A stretch of DNA of 64,000 bases from Dugong dugon (GCA_030035585.1 CM057482.1:15735001-15799000), one strand, 5' to 3'. Shown: positions 1 to 9,544, numbered from the stretch's first letter. Notes: generated from the letters alone by a model not told the origin. A program made the numbers and translations.

Positions 1-455
1 AATGTGTTCAGCTGGAAGGACAAGAAGTACATTTCCTAGTAGTTCCAAAAGGAACAAGAAAAAAGTGTACTTTGAAAGAGAATAGTCAGATAAGGACCTG
101 ATGTGGGATTCAGAATAACTCAAAAGATTTCTGTCCAGTATCATTATTGTCACCCAGGTTTCTCTTGTTGAGCCCAGGACAGCTTCTGATCAGATCTGTG
201 TCTTTAGGAAATTATCTTGCAAACAAACAAACATGTTTCTAAGACCCAAAGGAGAGACTCTGTAAGGCTGGATTTTACAGTAGGGCAGTCTGGGGGCTCT
301 CCAGCTCCATGCCCAGGCACCGTGAAAGCCCCTGCTTTTTTTTCCCACACACACTGGTCAGATGCATTTACGTATGACGCTGGTGACTATGTCTGTTTCT
401 CACTTTTTAATAAAATCAGTTGACAGAATGTTCATCCCTCCAGTTACAGGCTGTA
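1..455. other. Unassigned non-repeat sequence
   Basis: No repeat family or credible exon was recognised. Short open frames lack codon structure or recognisable domains. Confidence 0.4.
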
Positions 456-457
456 GA

Positions 458-600
458 GCAGTCAGTGCTTCTCAAACTTGAATGTAGATGTGGATAACCT
501 GGGGGTCTTGTTAAAATATGGATTTTGATTCAGCAGGTCTGGGATTAGGCTTGAGATTCTACATAACTAACAAGCTCCCAGTTTATGTGAAAATAATAAG
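458..600. mobile_element. MER5A-like hAT-Charlie fragment
   Basis: Starts CAGTGCTTCTCAAACTTGAA, continues through 'GATTCAGCAGGTCTGGG' and ends in the 'AACAAGCTCCCAG' block typical of MER5A, a short non-autonomous hAT transposon. Many differences from the family indicate an old copy. Confidence 0.7.
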
Positions 601-654
601 ACATTTACCTGTCAACATGATGGTGTCGGAGAGGGCCTGAGAGATGGTTTCGTT

Positions 655-790
655 CAACCTGTCAAATTTCCAAATGAGAATTCTGCAAATCCAGGAGGGG
701 AAGTGACTTTCCCCCGGTGATCCAGCCAATTGGTGGCAGAACCAGGACTATAATCTTGGGCTCTTTCTCCTGCCTCTCCCCTCAGTTCGG
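655..790 (-). mobile_element. MIR SINE fragment
   Basis: Reads as the reverse of the MIR core: 'AAATGAGAA', a diverged 'GGAAGTGACTTTCCC', then 'TGGCAGAACCAGGACT'. Old tRNA-derived SINE; the 3' LINE-like end is missing. Confidence 0.6.
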
Positions 791-994
791 TTTGGAAAAT
801 TACGGGGGAGGCAGTCAGGTGACAGGCAGGTAGAACAAGGTAGGGACACACAGATTTCAGGTGAGGCAGGAGCTCATCTGGATGGCAGGAAGGGGGACTG
901 AGGAGGGCCATTGAACATCCAGGCTCATCTCTCTCAAGGAATGGGAGTTAGGCTGATGTTGCCTTTCACTGAAGGCAAGGAAGGGCAGAGAGAG

Positions 995-996
995 CG

Positions 997-1066
<70 letters not shown>

Positions 1067-1084
1067 GGAATGAGAGAGAGAGGG
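995..1084. repeat. Compound (GT)n(GA)n microsatellite
   Basis: About 23 GT dinucleotides switch abruptly at 1042 to an uninterrupted GA tract, followed by a second GA block after GGGAAT. It creates artefactual Arg/Glu, Val/Cys and Ser/Leu/His/Thr frames on both strands. Confidence 0.97.
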
Positions 1085-1389
1085 AGAGCTCTGCATTCCT
1101 TCCAGGAAAGGCAGTGAAGTAGCAGTGATGATGCTTCTGCAGAGAAGAGCAAACAAGCATGGAGCACGGGCAGAGGGAAGATGCTGAGCAAAAGCCAAGA
1201 TCCTTGCTCAGCAGCAAGGGTGGTTTTCAATCCATGAGTATGACCAGAATTGATTGTCTGAGAGTGACAACTCAGAAGGTGACCTTCATAGACACTTCCT
1301 ACATCTTCAGGAGCTTTCTAGTAAAAATGATAACATAGACCATAGAGGGCTTTAGGCTTGTCAAATTGCCTTCTTATCTCTTATCACCT

Positions 1390-3190
1390 GCGTTTCAGGT
1401 CAGGACAAATCTTACAAGCTTCTTTAAAAGTAATAAAGATATTCCGTATATATTGTTTAAAATCTGAAAAATACAAAGAGGTACAAAAACAACAATAAAA
1501 ATCAATCCATAATTCTTAAAGTATTTGTGTCACAATAAGTTAGAGATTTGAATCCTACTGTACATAAAAATGTATATTTCACCAAATATTTTTATCAGTA
1601 GTATGTCTTTCTGTCTGAAAGTATTCTTCAAAAGTATTATTTTAAAAGACTATATAATAGTCCAAGGAATTCCGGTGATGCAGTGGTTAAAGCAATCGAC
1701 TGCTAACTGGAAGTTTGGTGGTTCAAAACCACCAGTGGCTCTGCAGAAGAAAGATGTGGTAGTCTGCTTCCATAGAGACCTACAGCCTTGGAAACCCTAC
1801 GAGGTTGTTCTGAGTGGGAATCCCATTGTATGACTCTACCGTAGTTCATTAAACCATTCTGCTCTTGTTGCACATTTATATGGTTTCCAAAATTTTGCTA
1901 TTATAAATAATGTCATGACAAGCCTGGCTTTACATAAATATTTGCCATAGATTTGGACCATTTCCTTGGATTAGAGTCTTAGGAAGGAATTTGCTGGTCA
2001 AAGAAGCTTTTTTTAGGGTTCTTAAAATACAGCACCAAATTGCTTTCTAATGTATGGAGATGCTGATTATTCATACCCCTGTCCACATAGAGTAGTATCA
2101 TTTTTAAAAGTCCTTGCTAATGTAATAGCTTGAGCATGATTTAAAAATTATGGTGTATTTTTAATTATTTGCAATTTTGTGGTCGTTAATGTGCATTTCT
2201 TCTGTGAATTTTCCATTTATGCTTGCTCATTTTTCCACTGGCATTTCAGCTGTTTTCTTGTCAATTTGATGGCGTCCTTACATATTAAGAAGGTCAACTT
2301 TTTTGTCTTACTTATTACAAATGCTTTCAAGCCTGTGATGTGCCTTTTTAGTTTTTTTGTTTTTTGCGATATTTCTGAGAGAATGGTGGATTTTAATTTT
2401 CTTTAGTCAAATTTATTAATTTTCTTTATCTTTTTACTTTCATATCTTTCATGCTTCCAGAGCCTTTTTTCCCTTTATTATAAGAGCTGATAAATATCTA
2501 TCTTTGTTTTCTTCTAGATTTTAATGACTTTGCTTTTTATGTTTAGCTCTTTAATCCTTTCTAATTTATTTTGGCATCAGGTATGATATGAAGATCTGAA
2601 TTCATTTAATTTTCTGAGTAAGTAAGCTATTGCCCAAGCACCAGTTAATGAGTAATTTTTCCTTTTCCTGCTGATGGGAATTGGCACCTTATCATTTACT
2701 GACTTCACTTTTATATCCAGCACATTTACATCCCAGGGTCAACTTTTAGGCTATTTTTCTTCTGTTCCATTTACCTACCTACTAATTCTTGTGCTACTAT
2801 CATACTTAATTATTATAAGTTTATTTTATTGTATTATCTTATAGGGAAAGTCTCCCATCATCATCCCCATCTCCCAAAATCTTCTCGGCTAGCCTTTCTC
2901 TTTATTTTTCCAGATGAAAATTTAGAAAAACTTGACCAAGGTCCAGATGGCATACTTGCTTTTTTAAAATTGAATTGAACTTACACATTAATTTGGAGGA
3001 GGAAGGAACATCTTCATAATATTTAAGTCTTCTTCTCTAGGAATATGCTGTATCTCTTTATACCTCTGAAATGTTTTCTCGTTTTCTTCCTGTTGTCCTA
3101 TGCATTTATTATTAAAGTGATTCTCATGTACAGCACTGTGGCTGTTCTGAATGGGATCTTCTTTCCTAAATCTTATATTCTTATTGGTAC
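1390..3190 (-). mobile_element. Old L1M LINE, ORF2 3' region and 3' end
   Basis: AT-rich sequence reads as reverse-oriented mammalian L1M. Landmarks are 'TTTGCTATTATAAATAATG' near 1896, 'AAATTGCTTTCTAATGTATGG' near 2037, the 'CTTCTGTGAATTTTCCATTTATGC' equivalent near 2200, and 'TAATTTATTTTGGCATCAGG' near 2563. These follow the order seen in antisense L1 ORF2. It is heavily decayed with no coding frame, and an AfroSINE interrupts it at 1664-1825. Confidence 0.75.
1664..1825 (+). mobile_element. AfroSINE, long-form
   Basis: tRNA-like head 'GGTGATGCAGTGGTTAAAGC' and B-box-like 'GGTGGTTCAAAACC', followed by the 'AAAGATGTGGTAGTCTGCTTCC' body that marks the long subtype. The 3' tail is diverged. 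It splits the L1M: TATATAATAGTCCA on the left resumes near CCATTGTATG on the right. Confidence 0.88.
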
Positions 3191-3194
3191 AATG

Positions 3195-3661
3195 AAAAAG
3201 TACCTAACCCTCATGCCTCAGTTTCATCCTCAAGAAATGGGGATAACAATAGGGCACTGGAGTCAGGTTGGCCTCCCTCTCTTTTTCATAACCCACAGAC
3301 AATCATGACCCAGTCCTAGAAATTTCCCTCTTCCGGTCCAAGTCCTCAGTCACCCACCTTGTTTTCACCAATGTCCTGCCAGTGCTTATCATTGTGCCTT
3401 CTTCCTGTCTCTGATCTCCAGGCCACTCTGCCTCCACTGCCAGGGTCTCCTCCTCTGCCAGTGCTATTCTCTGGCCCAAGAAGTCAGTAATCCCCTACCT
3501 CCACGCTTGCCTGACATCACATATGCACACGTATGCACACACACATGGTCTTGGTTAGGGTTCCCCCAGAAGCAGGCCCTGAGGCAAGAATTTGAGTGTG
3601 AGTAGTTCATTTGGGCCCAGGAAACACCAATGGGGAGAAGGGAGGTGAGACAGGGAAGGGC
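3195..3661. other. Diverged old repeats and unassigned sequence
   Basis: 3195-3265 resembles MIR ('ATGCCTCAGTTTCATCCTCAAGAAATGGGGATAACAATAGG' in pieces). 3300-3520 has L2-like pyrimidine-rich text. From 3548 'GGTCTTGGTTAGGGTTCCCC' begins an element I could not name, which seems to continue after the SINE at 3888-4190. Confidence 0.35.
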
Positions 3662-3672
3662 AGGCAGCTGAT

Positions 3673-3876
3673 GTTGTTATTGGGTGCCATTGAGTGGATA
3701 CGGACTCATACTGACCCCACGTGACAGAGTAGGACTGCCCTATAGGGTTTTTTGGCTGTAATTTTCATGGAAGGAGATCACCAGGTCTTTCTCCCACAGA
3801 GCTGCTAGGTGGGTTCAAACAACCAACCTCTCAGCTAGCAAGTGAGTGCTTAACCTTTGTGCCACCATGGCTCCTA
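3673..3876 (-). mobile_element. AfroSINE with target-site duplication
   Basis: Reverse-oriented copy from the tail 'GGTGCCATTGAGTGG' to the head 'GTGCCACCATGGCTCC'. It keeps the internal 'GGAGATCACCAGGTCTTTC' block, so it belongs to an older, longer subtype. Flanked by perfect 11-bp duplications AGGCAGCTGAT at 3662-3672 and 3877-3887. Confidence 0.95.
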
Positions 3877-3887
3877 AGGCAGCTGAT

Positions 3888-4195
3888 ACAGGTGTGTTAT
3901 CAAACCAGTTACCACTGTGGGCACCTGGGGCTCCATCCTGCAGGGGAATCATGGGACAGAGTGTAAAACCCATATCTCAGAGTTACACAATGTGAAGGGC
4001 CAGGGAGCTGAGCGATTACAACACCAACTCCCATCAGTCATTGCATTGGGGCTGCTCTCCAGGGACGGACATTCCTGGCACTTCCAGCCTTTTGTGTGCC
4101 CAGGCAGGGCAGGTTGCAGTGGCCAGAGAAAGCCCCCAGGCAAAGGGATTCTGATGGTGGCAGATGGAAACAGGACCAGGGGATAGGCAGGCACT
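3888..4195. other. Unnamed old repeat, right part
   Basis: Probably the continuation of the element begun near 3548 ('CCAGTTACCACTGTGGGCACC'). No reading frame of interest. Confidence 0.3.
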
Positions 4196-4206
4196 GACTG
4201 TACCTG

Positions 4207-4360
4207 CTATACCAGCAGTTCTTAAACACCAGAAGGCCCTGGAGGGCTGATAAAGCACAGATTACTGGACCCCACCCCCAGAGCTTCTGGTTCAGCATGT
4301 CTTGGGTGAGGCCTGAGGGTTTGCATTTCTAACACGTTCCTAGGTGATGATGATGATGAT
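4207..4360. mobile_element. MER5A hAT-Charlie element
   Basis: 'CCAGCAGTTCTTAAACACC', 'GGACCCCACCCCCAGAGCTTC' split around CCCC, 'GGTTCAGCATGTCTTGGGTG' and 'AACACGTTCCTAGGTGATGA' follow the order of MER5A. An old non-autonomous DNA transposon. Confidence 0.8.
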
Positions 4361-4398
4361 GGTCCAAGAATTACACCGTGAGAGCCACGGCACTACAT

Positions 4399-4399
<1 letters not shown>

Positions 4400-4442
<43 letters not shown>
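4400..4442. repeat. (CA)n microsatellite
   Basis: Twenty-one uninterrupted CA units; a clean tract and hence likely length-polymorphic. Confidence 0.98.
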
Positions 4443-4444
<2 letters not shown>

Positions 4445-4650
4445 CACTACCATATAAAATCCAAATGCCTCCATCTGGTGTTCCTGGGACTCTGTCACTG
4501 CCTCTAAATAAACTTGTAATCCTTATCTCCCATGTTGCTGTTGTTAGTTGCCTTCAAGTCGGTTCTGACTCATAGCGACTCATTTAGGAAATAACATTGG
4601 AGTTATTATTCCCTGTCCTTGAGCATAGAGAATGTGACCCAGCTGGCGCT

Positions 4651-4690
4651 GGGCTCACAAGGGCTCACAAGGACTCACAAGGACTCACAA
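4651..4690. repeat. Four tandem 10-bp units
   Basis: Two copies of GGGCTCACAA followed by two copies of GGACTCACAA, with no gaps, inside the proposed LTR. Confidence 0.95.
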
Positions 4691-4983
4691 GAACACATCA
4701 ACTGGGCCCTGAGGTATGAAGACAATAGCTACGATAATCTTGGAAAATATCTTTTAGGGAAACTTTCACATAAAGCCAATCATGCAGAACGCAAAAGACT
4801 TTCTATTCTTTTTCTATTAGCATTTAGTGGATAGAAATTTGTTGGACCAATGAAGACTCTCCTGACTGTCATTACTGAAATCTGTGCTGATGATCGTTAA
4901 GATCACAGTTTCCAGCCAATCTGTGAAAAGGTAAAGCTTTCAAAGGTTTTGCCCATTTGTAATGTTAATATGTGCTGATGGCT

Positions 4984-5203
4984 CTGTAATGTTCTTTGGG
5001 CTCGGGTAGACATGGCTATTGGCAGTGTGCTTGTCCGTTTTCCCGCTCTTGCTTACTCTGTAATATTCTTTGGACTTGGACAGACATGGCCGTAGCAACA
5101 TGCTTGTCTGTTCTCCCACTTTCGTCTGTTCTGTGATATTTCTTTGGACTCGGGCAGACACGGCTGTGACAGCATGCTTGTCCATGTTTCCTACTTTTGC
5201 CCC
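4984..5203. repeat. Three tandem units of about 73 bp
   Basis: Units start at 4984, 5058 and 5131. Each begins CTGTAATNTTCTTTGG (third CTGTGATATTTCTTTGG), continues with a GGACTCGGGCAGACATGG-like block and ends with CTTGTCCGTTTTCCC-like text. The spacing of 74 and 73 bp is regular. Unit repeats of this size are common in U3 regions of LTRs, where they can act as enhancers. Confidence 0.9.
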
Positions 5204-5398
5204 TCTGAATATATGTCGAATAAAACTTTCTTTTTGCTTTCCTAAACTTTGTGATGTTCTTCCCCTACAGCACAACCCTGTGTACAACAGAACGAAACAC
5301 TGCCTGGTCCTGTGCCATCTTCACAGTTGTTGCTATGTTTGAGCCCATTGTTGCAGCCACTGTGTCAGTCCATCTCATTGAAGGTCTTCCTCTTTTTC

Positions 5399-5822
5399 TT
5401 TCTTTTTTTTTTTTTAATTGTACTTCAGGTGAAGGCTTACAGAACAAATAGTTTCTCATGAAATAGTAGTACACATATTATTTTATGACATTGGTTAACT
5501 ACACTACAACATGTCAACCCTCTCCCTTCTCGACCTTTTTTCTTTTTTGGTGAAAATATACATAGCCAAAGATACACCATTTCAAAAATTTCTGCATGCA
5601 CAGTTCAGCGACATCGACTACACTCTTCCAACTGTGCTGCTATTATCACTTTAGATGAGGGCTTACAGAACAAAATAGTTTCTCATTTAACAGTTAGTAC
5701 ACCTGTTGCCCTATGACGATGGTTAACAACCTCACAACACATCAACACTATCCTTACTCAACCTTGGGTTCCTGATCACCAGCTTCCTTGTCCCCTTCTG
5801 CCTTCTGGCCCTTTTCCCTGGA
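5399..5822 (-). mobile_element. L1 3' end, 5'-truncated, with 19-bp TSD
   Basis: Poly-T at 5401-5415 marks the 3' end of a minus-strand L1. It is flanked by perfect duplications GAAGGTCTTCCTCTTTTTC at 5380-5398 and 5823-5841. It holds two related 3' UTR segments (5416-5535 and 5651-5765, both with CTTACAGAACAAA and AGTTTCTCAT) around a different L1 3' UTR block (5536-5650). Confidence 0.9.
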
Positions 5823-5841
5823 GAAGGTCTTCCTCTTTTTC

Positions 5842-6290
5842 AATGACCCTCTACTTTACCAAGCATGATGTTCTTCTCCAGGGACTGGTCCCTCCTGATA
5901 ACATGTCCAAAGTACATGAAAGAAGTCTTGCCAGCCTCGTTTCTAAAGAGCATTCTGGCTATACTTCTTCCGGGACAGATTTATTCATTCTTTTGGCAGT
6001 CCATGCATATCCAATATTCTTTGCCAACTCCATAACTCAAACACATCAATTCTTCTTCGGTCTTCCTTATTCATTGTTCAGCTTTCATATGCATATGAGG
6101 TAACTGAAAATACTGTAGCTAGGGTCAGGTGCACCTTAGTCTTCAAAGTGTCATCTTTGCTTTTTAACACTTTAAAGAGGTCTTTTGCAGCAGATTTGCC
6201 CAAAGCAATACCTCATTTTATTTCTTTACTGCTGCTTCCATGGGTGTTGATTGTGGATCCAAGTAAAATGAAATCCTTAACAACTTCTCA
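5842..6290 (-). pseudogene. Decayed RTE LINE reverse transcriptase, C-terminal region
   Basis: On the minus strand a frame from 6287 reads EVVKDFILLGSTI, then about 70 codons later RRRIDVFELWSWQRILD (6065-6015 region). This matches the conserved C-terminal block of BovB/RTE polymerases (VKDFIFLG...RRIDAFELW). Several in-frame stops break it, including after KEIK and after YAYES, and a frameshift precedes a last block YFGHVIRRDQSLEK near 5915-5870. It is non-functional. Catalytic palm motifs lie upstream of the surviving part and are absent. Confidence 0.85.
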
Positions 6291-6335
6291 TGCCCCCCTA
6301 CAAATACCTTGACCTCCTGATGGCATTTTGTGCTG

Positions 6336-6534
6336 GCTCAGAACCTGTTGGATTGTTGCTGGCCTCTATACCTTTGCTTACTCTTCTCTCTCAACTCCAA
6401 GCCTTCATAGCCCCTTATCTAGGCCTTTCTAATAGCACTTAGGGCTGTCTACCTTGTATCCCAAAGAATTATGTGCTTGTCTTATCTTCTTAATAACAAC
6501 CTGCAAACCACTTTGTCAAAGAAGGTCTGCTTTG
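6336..6534. other. Unassigned sequence
   Basis: No repeat or gene recognised. Confidence 0.3.
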
Positions 6535-6655
6535 AGTTTCAAAACAACCCTAGGAGATAGGGAGTTTGGGTGGTATTATTAGCTCTATTTGGCAGATGAG
6601 GTTTAGAGAGGCTAAGAACTAGTCCAAGGCCACGTAGCTGGAGAGTGTTGACCTT
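6535..6655 (-). mobile_element. MIR SINE
   Basis: 'GGCAGATGAGG', 'TAGAGAGGCTAAGAACTAGTCC' and 'AAGGCCACGTAGCTGG' give the MIR core in reverse. Confidence 0.85.
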
Positions 6656-7284
6656 AGAACTTGATTTCATGTTTTTTAAGTGGAAATTCTGCATTCTTCT
6701 CTCCATGTTGTCACCTTCCTTTTGGGTTGGAGTGACTGGAATTCTTTTCTTTGAGTTGTTCTCAGAACAGGCTCTTGTAGAAAAAGCTCGGTTCTTCTCA
6801 CAGGCTGACAGAATTCCAGAAGTCCTTGGTGTTATCATAGAGAACAGTAACCACTCTGCCCTTCTAGAACCCAGAAACTGCTAAGAATCTACACTGTCAG
6901 TCTGGGCCCAGACCACCTTGATCTCTGACCAATATCCTTTAGCCATCCCCCTTCACTGCCAGGGAGGCTAAGAAGTTCCATTGTCACTGTATCCCTTGAG
7001 ATGGCCTCTGACCATCTTCCTACTATTCCAGACCCATCAACCAAATTCCAGGAAACACATGGTTGCCTCCAGTGATCAAGGGATGCCTATGACTTGTGAC
7101 TGTGGCAGCCTGTCTCTTACAACAAGAAACCAGTGGAGCTTGGGGTAGTGGATAGCAGCAAGGGAAAGAAAGGAGTGGATGGGTGTGAGTGGATCATGCT
7201 TCCTGAGTTGGGATTGGCCTTTGGCCACAATGTCTGGGTAGAGGGAACCCCTGCTTGTGGGCCTCAAGGAGGCAGCTTAATGTG
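6656..7284. other. Unassigned unique sequence
   Basis: No repeat or exon recognised; ordinary non-coding DNA as far as I can see. Confidence 0.35.
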
Positions 7285-7480
7285 ACGGGGACATGACACA
7301 GAGCCAGGAGATCTGGGCTCAGGCCTTATCTCTAAAAAATCATTTCACTTCTATGCCTTAGTCTACCTGTGCACCCTGCCTTCCTCAAAGGGAGATTTTG
7401 AGTCAGATGAGACAATGGTTATGAAAGTGGTTTGTAAATCGTAAAGCCTCATGCAACAGTCAACACTATAATTTGATTTT
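7285..7480 (+). mobile_element. MIR SINE, diverged
   Basis: 'CAGGAGATCTGGGCTCAGGCC', 'TCATTTCACTTCTATGCCT' and 'GAAAGTGGTTTGTAAATCG' follow MIR head-to-core order with many differences. Confidence 0.6.
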
Positions 7481-7599
7481 ACAAACTGGGGAACTGAGTT
7501 ACTTAGCAGATTAATATCTCAGCATTTCCTGGTAGCTGTATCCCGCTTTCTCAGGCTCTCATCATGAAGGTATGATCCATCTCTCAATCTGTCTCCTCT

Positions 7600-7745
7600 C
7601 ACTTGTCTGTGTTGAAAAGGGACTGAACTCTGGAATTAGATGAAGAATTCTGAATTCTAGCTTGACCTGTGATACTAACTTGCTGTGAATCTTGGCCAAG
7701 TTACCCCATCTCGCTGGGCTTTAGCTTCTTCATCTTTAGCTTTAC
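7600..7745 (+). mobile_element. MIR SINE, diverged
   Basis: 'CTCTGGAATTAGATG', 'ACTTGCTGTGAATCTTGGCC' and 'AAGTTACCCCATCTCGCTGGG' correspond to the MIR core. Confidence 0.6.
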
Positions 7746-7890
7746 AAAGAGCATTCTCTTGTTTTTTTGTATGCATCCATCGCCACCTCCAACAACCTCA
7801 GCCACCAGCAGGACTTCAACTACCACCTTTACCCATGACTTCCAGTCCTCATCTCCAGCCGCATCCTTCTGCCTGGCCCCAATCAACTTA

Positions 7891-8095
7891 CCAAACAGTT
7901 GCCATGGAGCTGACTCTGACTCATGGTAACTCCATGTGTGTTAGTGTAGAACTGTGCTCTGTGGTTTTTCTGTGACTGATTTTTTGGAAGTAGATCTCCA
8001 GGACTGTCTTCCAAGATGCCTCTGGGTGCACTCGAACCTCCAACATTTCAGTTAGCAGTCTGAGCATGTAAACTGTCTGTACCATTCAGGGACTC
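7891..8095 (-). mobile_element. AfroSINE, type with GAGTCCCTGG head
   Basis: Tail 'AACAGTTGCCATGGAGC', body 'TTTTTTGGAAGTAGATCTCC', head ending 'ACCATTCAGGGACTC'. This subtype keeps a body block that closely resembles the RTE-tailed elements at 18981 and 59569. Confidence 0.93.
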
Positions 8096-8244
8096 TCTTT
8101 CTGACCCCAGAGCCTACTATATGTTTATGAAACATCCCATCTGCACCTCACACTAGACGGGTCCCAAACAGAACTCAGGTATCTCCTCTGATCCTCTTCC
8201 TGTATTTCTTGCCTTAATGGATGGCACCATCTCATCCAGCTCTG

Positions 8245-8345
8245 CCACATGACAGATGATGAGAAAACTGAGACACAGAGAGGTTAAGAGCCTTGCCCAA
8301 TTTACACAGCAATTGGTTGACAGGGATGGCACTAGAGCTCAAGTT
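8245..8345 (-). mobile_element. MIR SINE core
   Basis: 'GATGAGAAAACTGAGACACAG', 'AGAGGTTAAGAGCCTTGCCC' and 'AATTTACACAGCAATTGG' are textbook reverse MIR. Confidence 0.9.
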
Positions 8346-8398
8346 TCCCGATTCAGGGCCAGATATGCTATCTCACTTTCTTCCGCTTGATTGGGATG

Positions 8399-8803
8399 TG
8401 TCATGGATTGAACTGTGGCCCCCCAAAATAAGTACTGAATTCTAGCCCCTATATTTGTAAATAGGATCCTGTCTGGAAATAGAGTTTTCTTTGTTATATT
8501 AATTAGGTCACACTAGAGTGGGGAGGGTGGTTTCTAAATCTAACCAGTTCTGAGTTATAAAAAGAACAGAATGGACACAGATACACACAGGGAAAAGAGG
8601 AAGACAGACAACAGAGACAGATGCATCTACAAGGATTGCCAGAAGCTACCAGAGGCTGAAATAGACAAGGAAGGACTTCCCTCTAGAGTCACACGTTGAA
8701 TTCGAACGTCTAGCCTCCTGAACTGTGAGAAAATAAATTTATGTTCTTAACAGTCACGCACTTGTGGTATTTGTGTTACACAGCAACTAGGTAACTAGTG
8801 CTA
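8399..8803 (+). mobile_element. MaLR-type solo LTR
   Basis: Starts TGTCATGGATTGAACTGTGG, has 'GAACTGTGAGAAAATAAATTT' (polyadenylation signal) near 8720 and ends near 'AACTAGGTAACTAGTGCTA'. Five-base duplications GGATG lie at 8394-8398 and 8804-8808. The length and TSD size suit ERVL-MaLR. It is more diverged than the copies at 9151, 23916 and 43156. Confidence 0.85.
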
Positions 8804-8856
8804 GGATGGGGCTTGAAAATATCTTCACTCTTCTCTCAATGACAGCCATTGTGTTA

Positions 8857-9150
8857 GTCAGGATAGGCTGGATTATGGTGCAGTAACAAATAAGCCCTGA
8901 CATCTCAGTGCTTAACACAGTCAAGGTTGATTTCTTGCTCATAAAAAGTCCACCATGAGTTGGGCAGCCTTCTTCTTCTTGTGGGCACACCAGCGGAAAC
9001 ATGTACCGAGAAATGTGTCCCAGATTTCTCAGACAGGGGAAGAGAGGCGTTGGGGAGGGGTGCTGGCTCTAAACTTCCACCCGGAAGCCACAGTCCATTG
9101 GTCAGAACTAAATACATGACCCTGGCGCTTTTACAAGGGAGGCTGGACAT
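8857..9150. mobile_element. Old placental repeat, subfamily not named
   Basis: 'GTTAGTCAGGATAGGCTGG', 'ATGGTGCAGTAACAAATAAG' and 'ATCTCAGTGCTTAACACAG' form a widely dispersed mammalian repeat I recognise but cannot name with certainty. It resumes after the LTR at about 9545-9600 ('GACATGTAGAGGAGAGC'). Confidence 0.55.
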
Positions 9151-9544
9151 TGTTAGGGATTGAATTATGTCTCCCAAAAATATGTGTTGTAAATCCTAAC
9201 CCCTGTAGAGGTTATAGTCCCATTTGGGAATAGATTTTCTTTGTATTAGTGTAGGTTGTGTCTTGAGTCAATCTCTTTTGAGATATAAAAGGAGCAGATT
9301 AAGCAAGAAGCAGAGATGGGGAAGATAGATGTCATGCCACATGAAGATCGCCAAGGAGCCAAGGAACAGATGCTGAAGAGCCAAGGACTTTCCCCCAGAG
9401 CCGACAGAGAGAGAAAGACTTCCTCTAGAGTCAGTACCATGATTTTGGACTTCTACCTTCTAAACTGTAAGAAAATCAATTTCTGTTCTTTAAAGCCACC
9501 CCCTTGTGGTATTTCTGTTATAGCAGCACCAGATGACTAAGACA
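9151..9544 (+). mobile_element. MaLR-type solo LTR with perfect TSD
   Basis: A 394-bp element from TGTTAGGGATTGAATTATG to GATGACTAAGACA. Its 5-bp duplications GACAT are perfect (9146-9150 and 9545-9549). It shares 'TAAATCCTAACCCCTGTAGAGG', 'TTTTGAGATATAAAAGG' and 'AAACTGTAAGAAAATCAAT'-type blocks with 23916-24278 and 43156-43588. Confidence 0.92.

Larger units (their letters stand above)
4580..5272 (+). mobile_element. ERV-type solo LTR with internal tandem repeats
   Basis: A 693-bp insert into the RTE, bounded by CGAC (4576-4579) and CAAC (5273-5276), a possible 4-bp target duplication with one change. The polyadenylation signal AATAAA at 5219-5224 sits about 48 bp before a CA-ending terminus, as in an LTR R/U5 region. 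The first base pair is TC rather than TG. It contains four 10-bp units at 4651-4690 and three units of about 73 bp at 4984-5203. No viral genes lie beside it. The family was not recognised, and a chance fit of boundaries is possible. Confidence 0.55.
4538..6335 (-). mobile_element. BovB-like RTE LINE, 3' part, doubly interrupted
   Basis: Reverse-oriented RTE LINE in three pieces: 4538-4579, 5277-5398 and 5823-6335. The first piece is the 3' terminus (GTTGCCTTCAAGTCGG then TTCTGACTCATAGCGAC). The others carry 3' UTR and the C-terminal reverse-transcriptase frame. An ERV-type LTR (4580-5272) and an L1 (5399-5822) inserted into it. RTE LINEs of this kind are known from afrotherians and ruminants. 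Confidence 0.82.

Noticed and set aside
4984-5203. CRISPR-like or satellite array
   Set aside because: Only three units, no spacers of constant length, and a mammalian LTR context.
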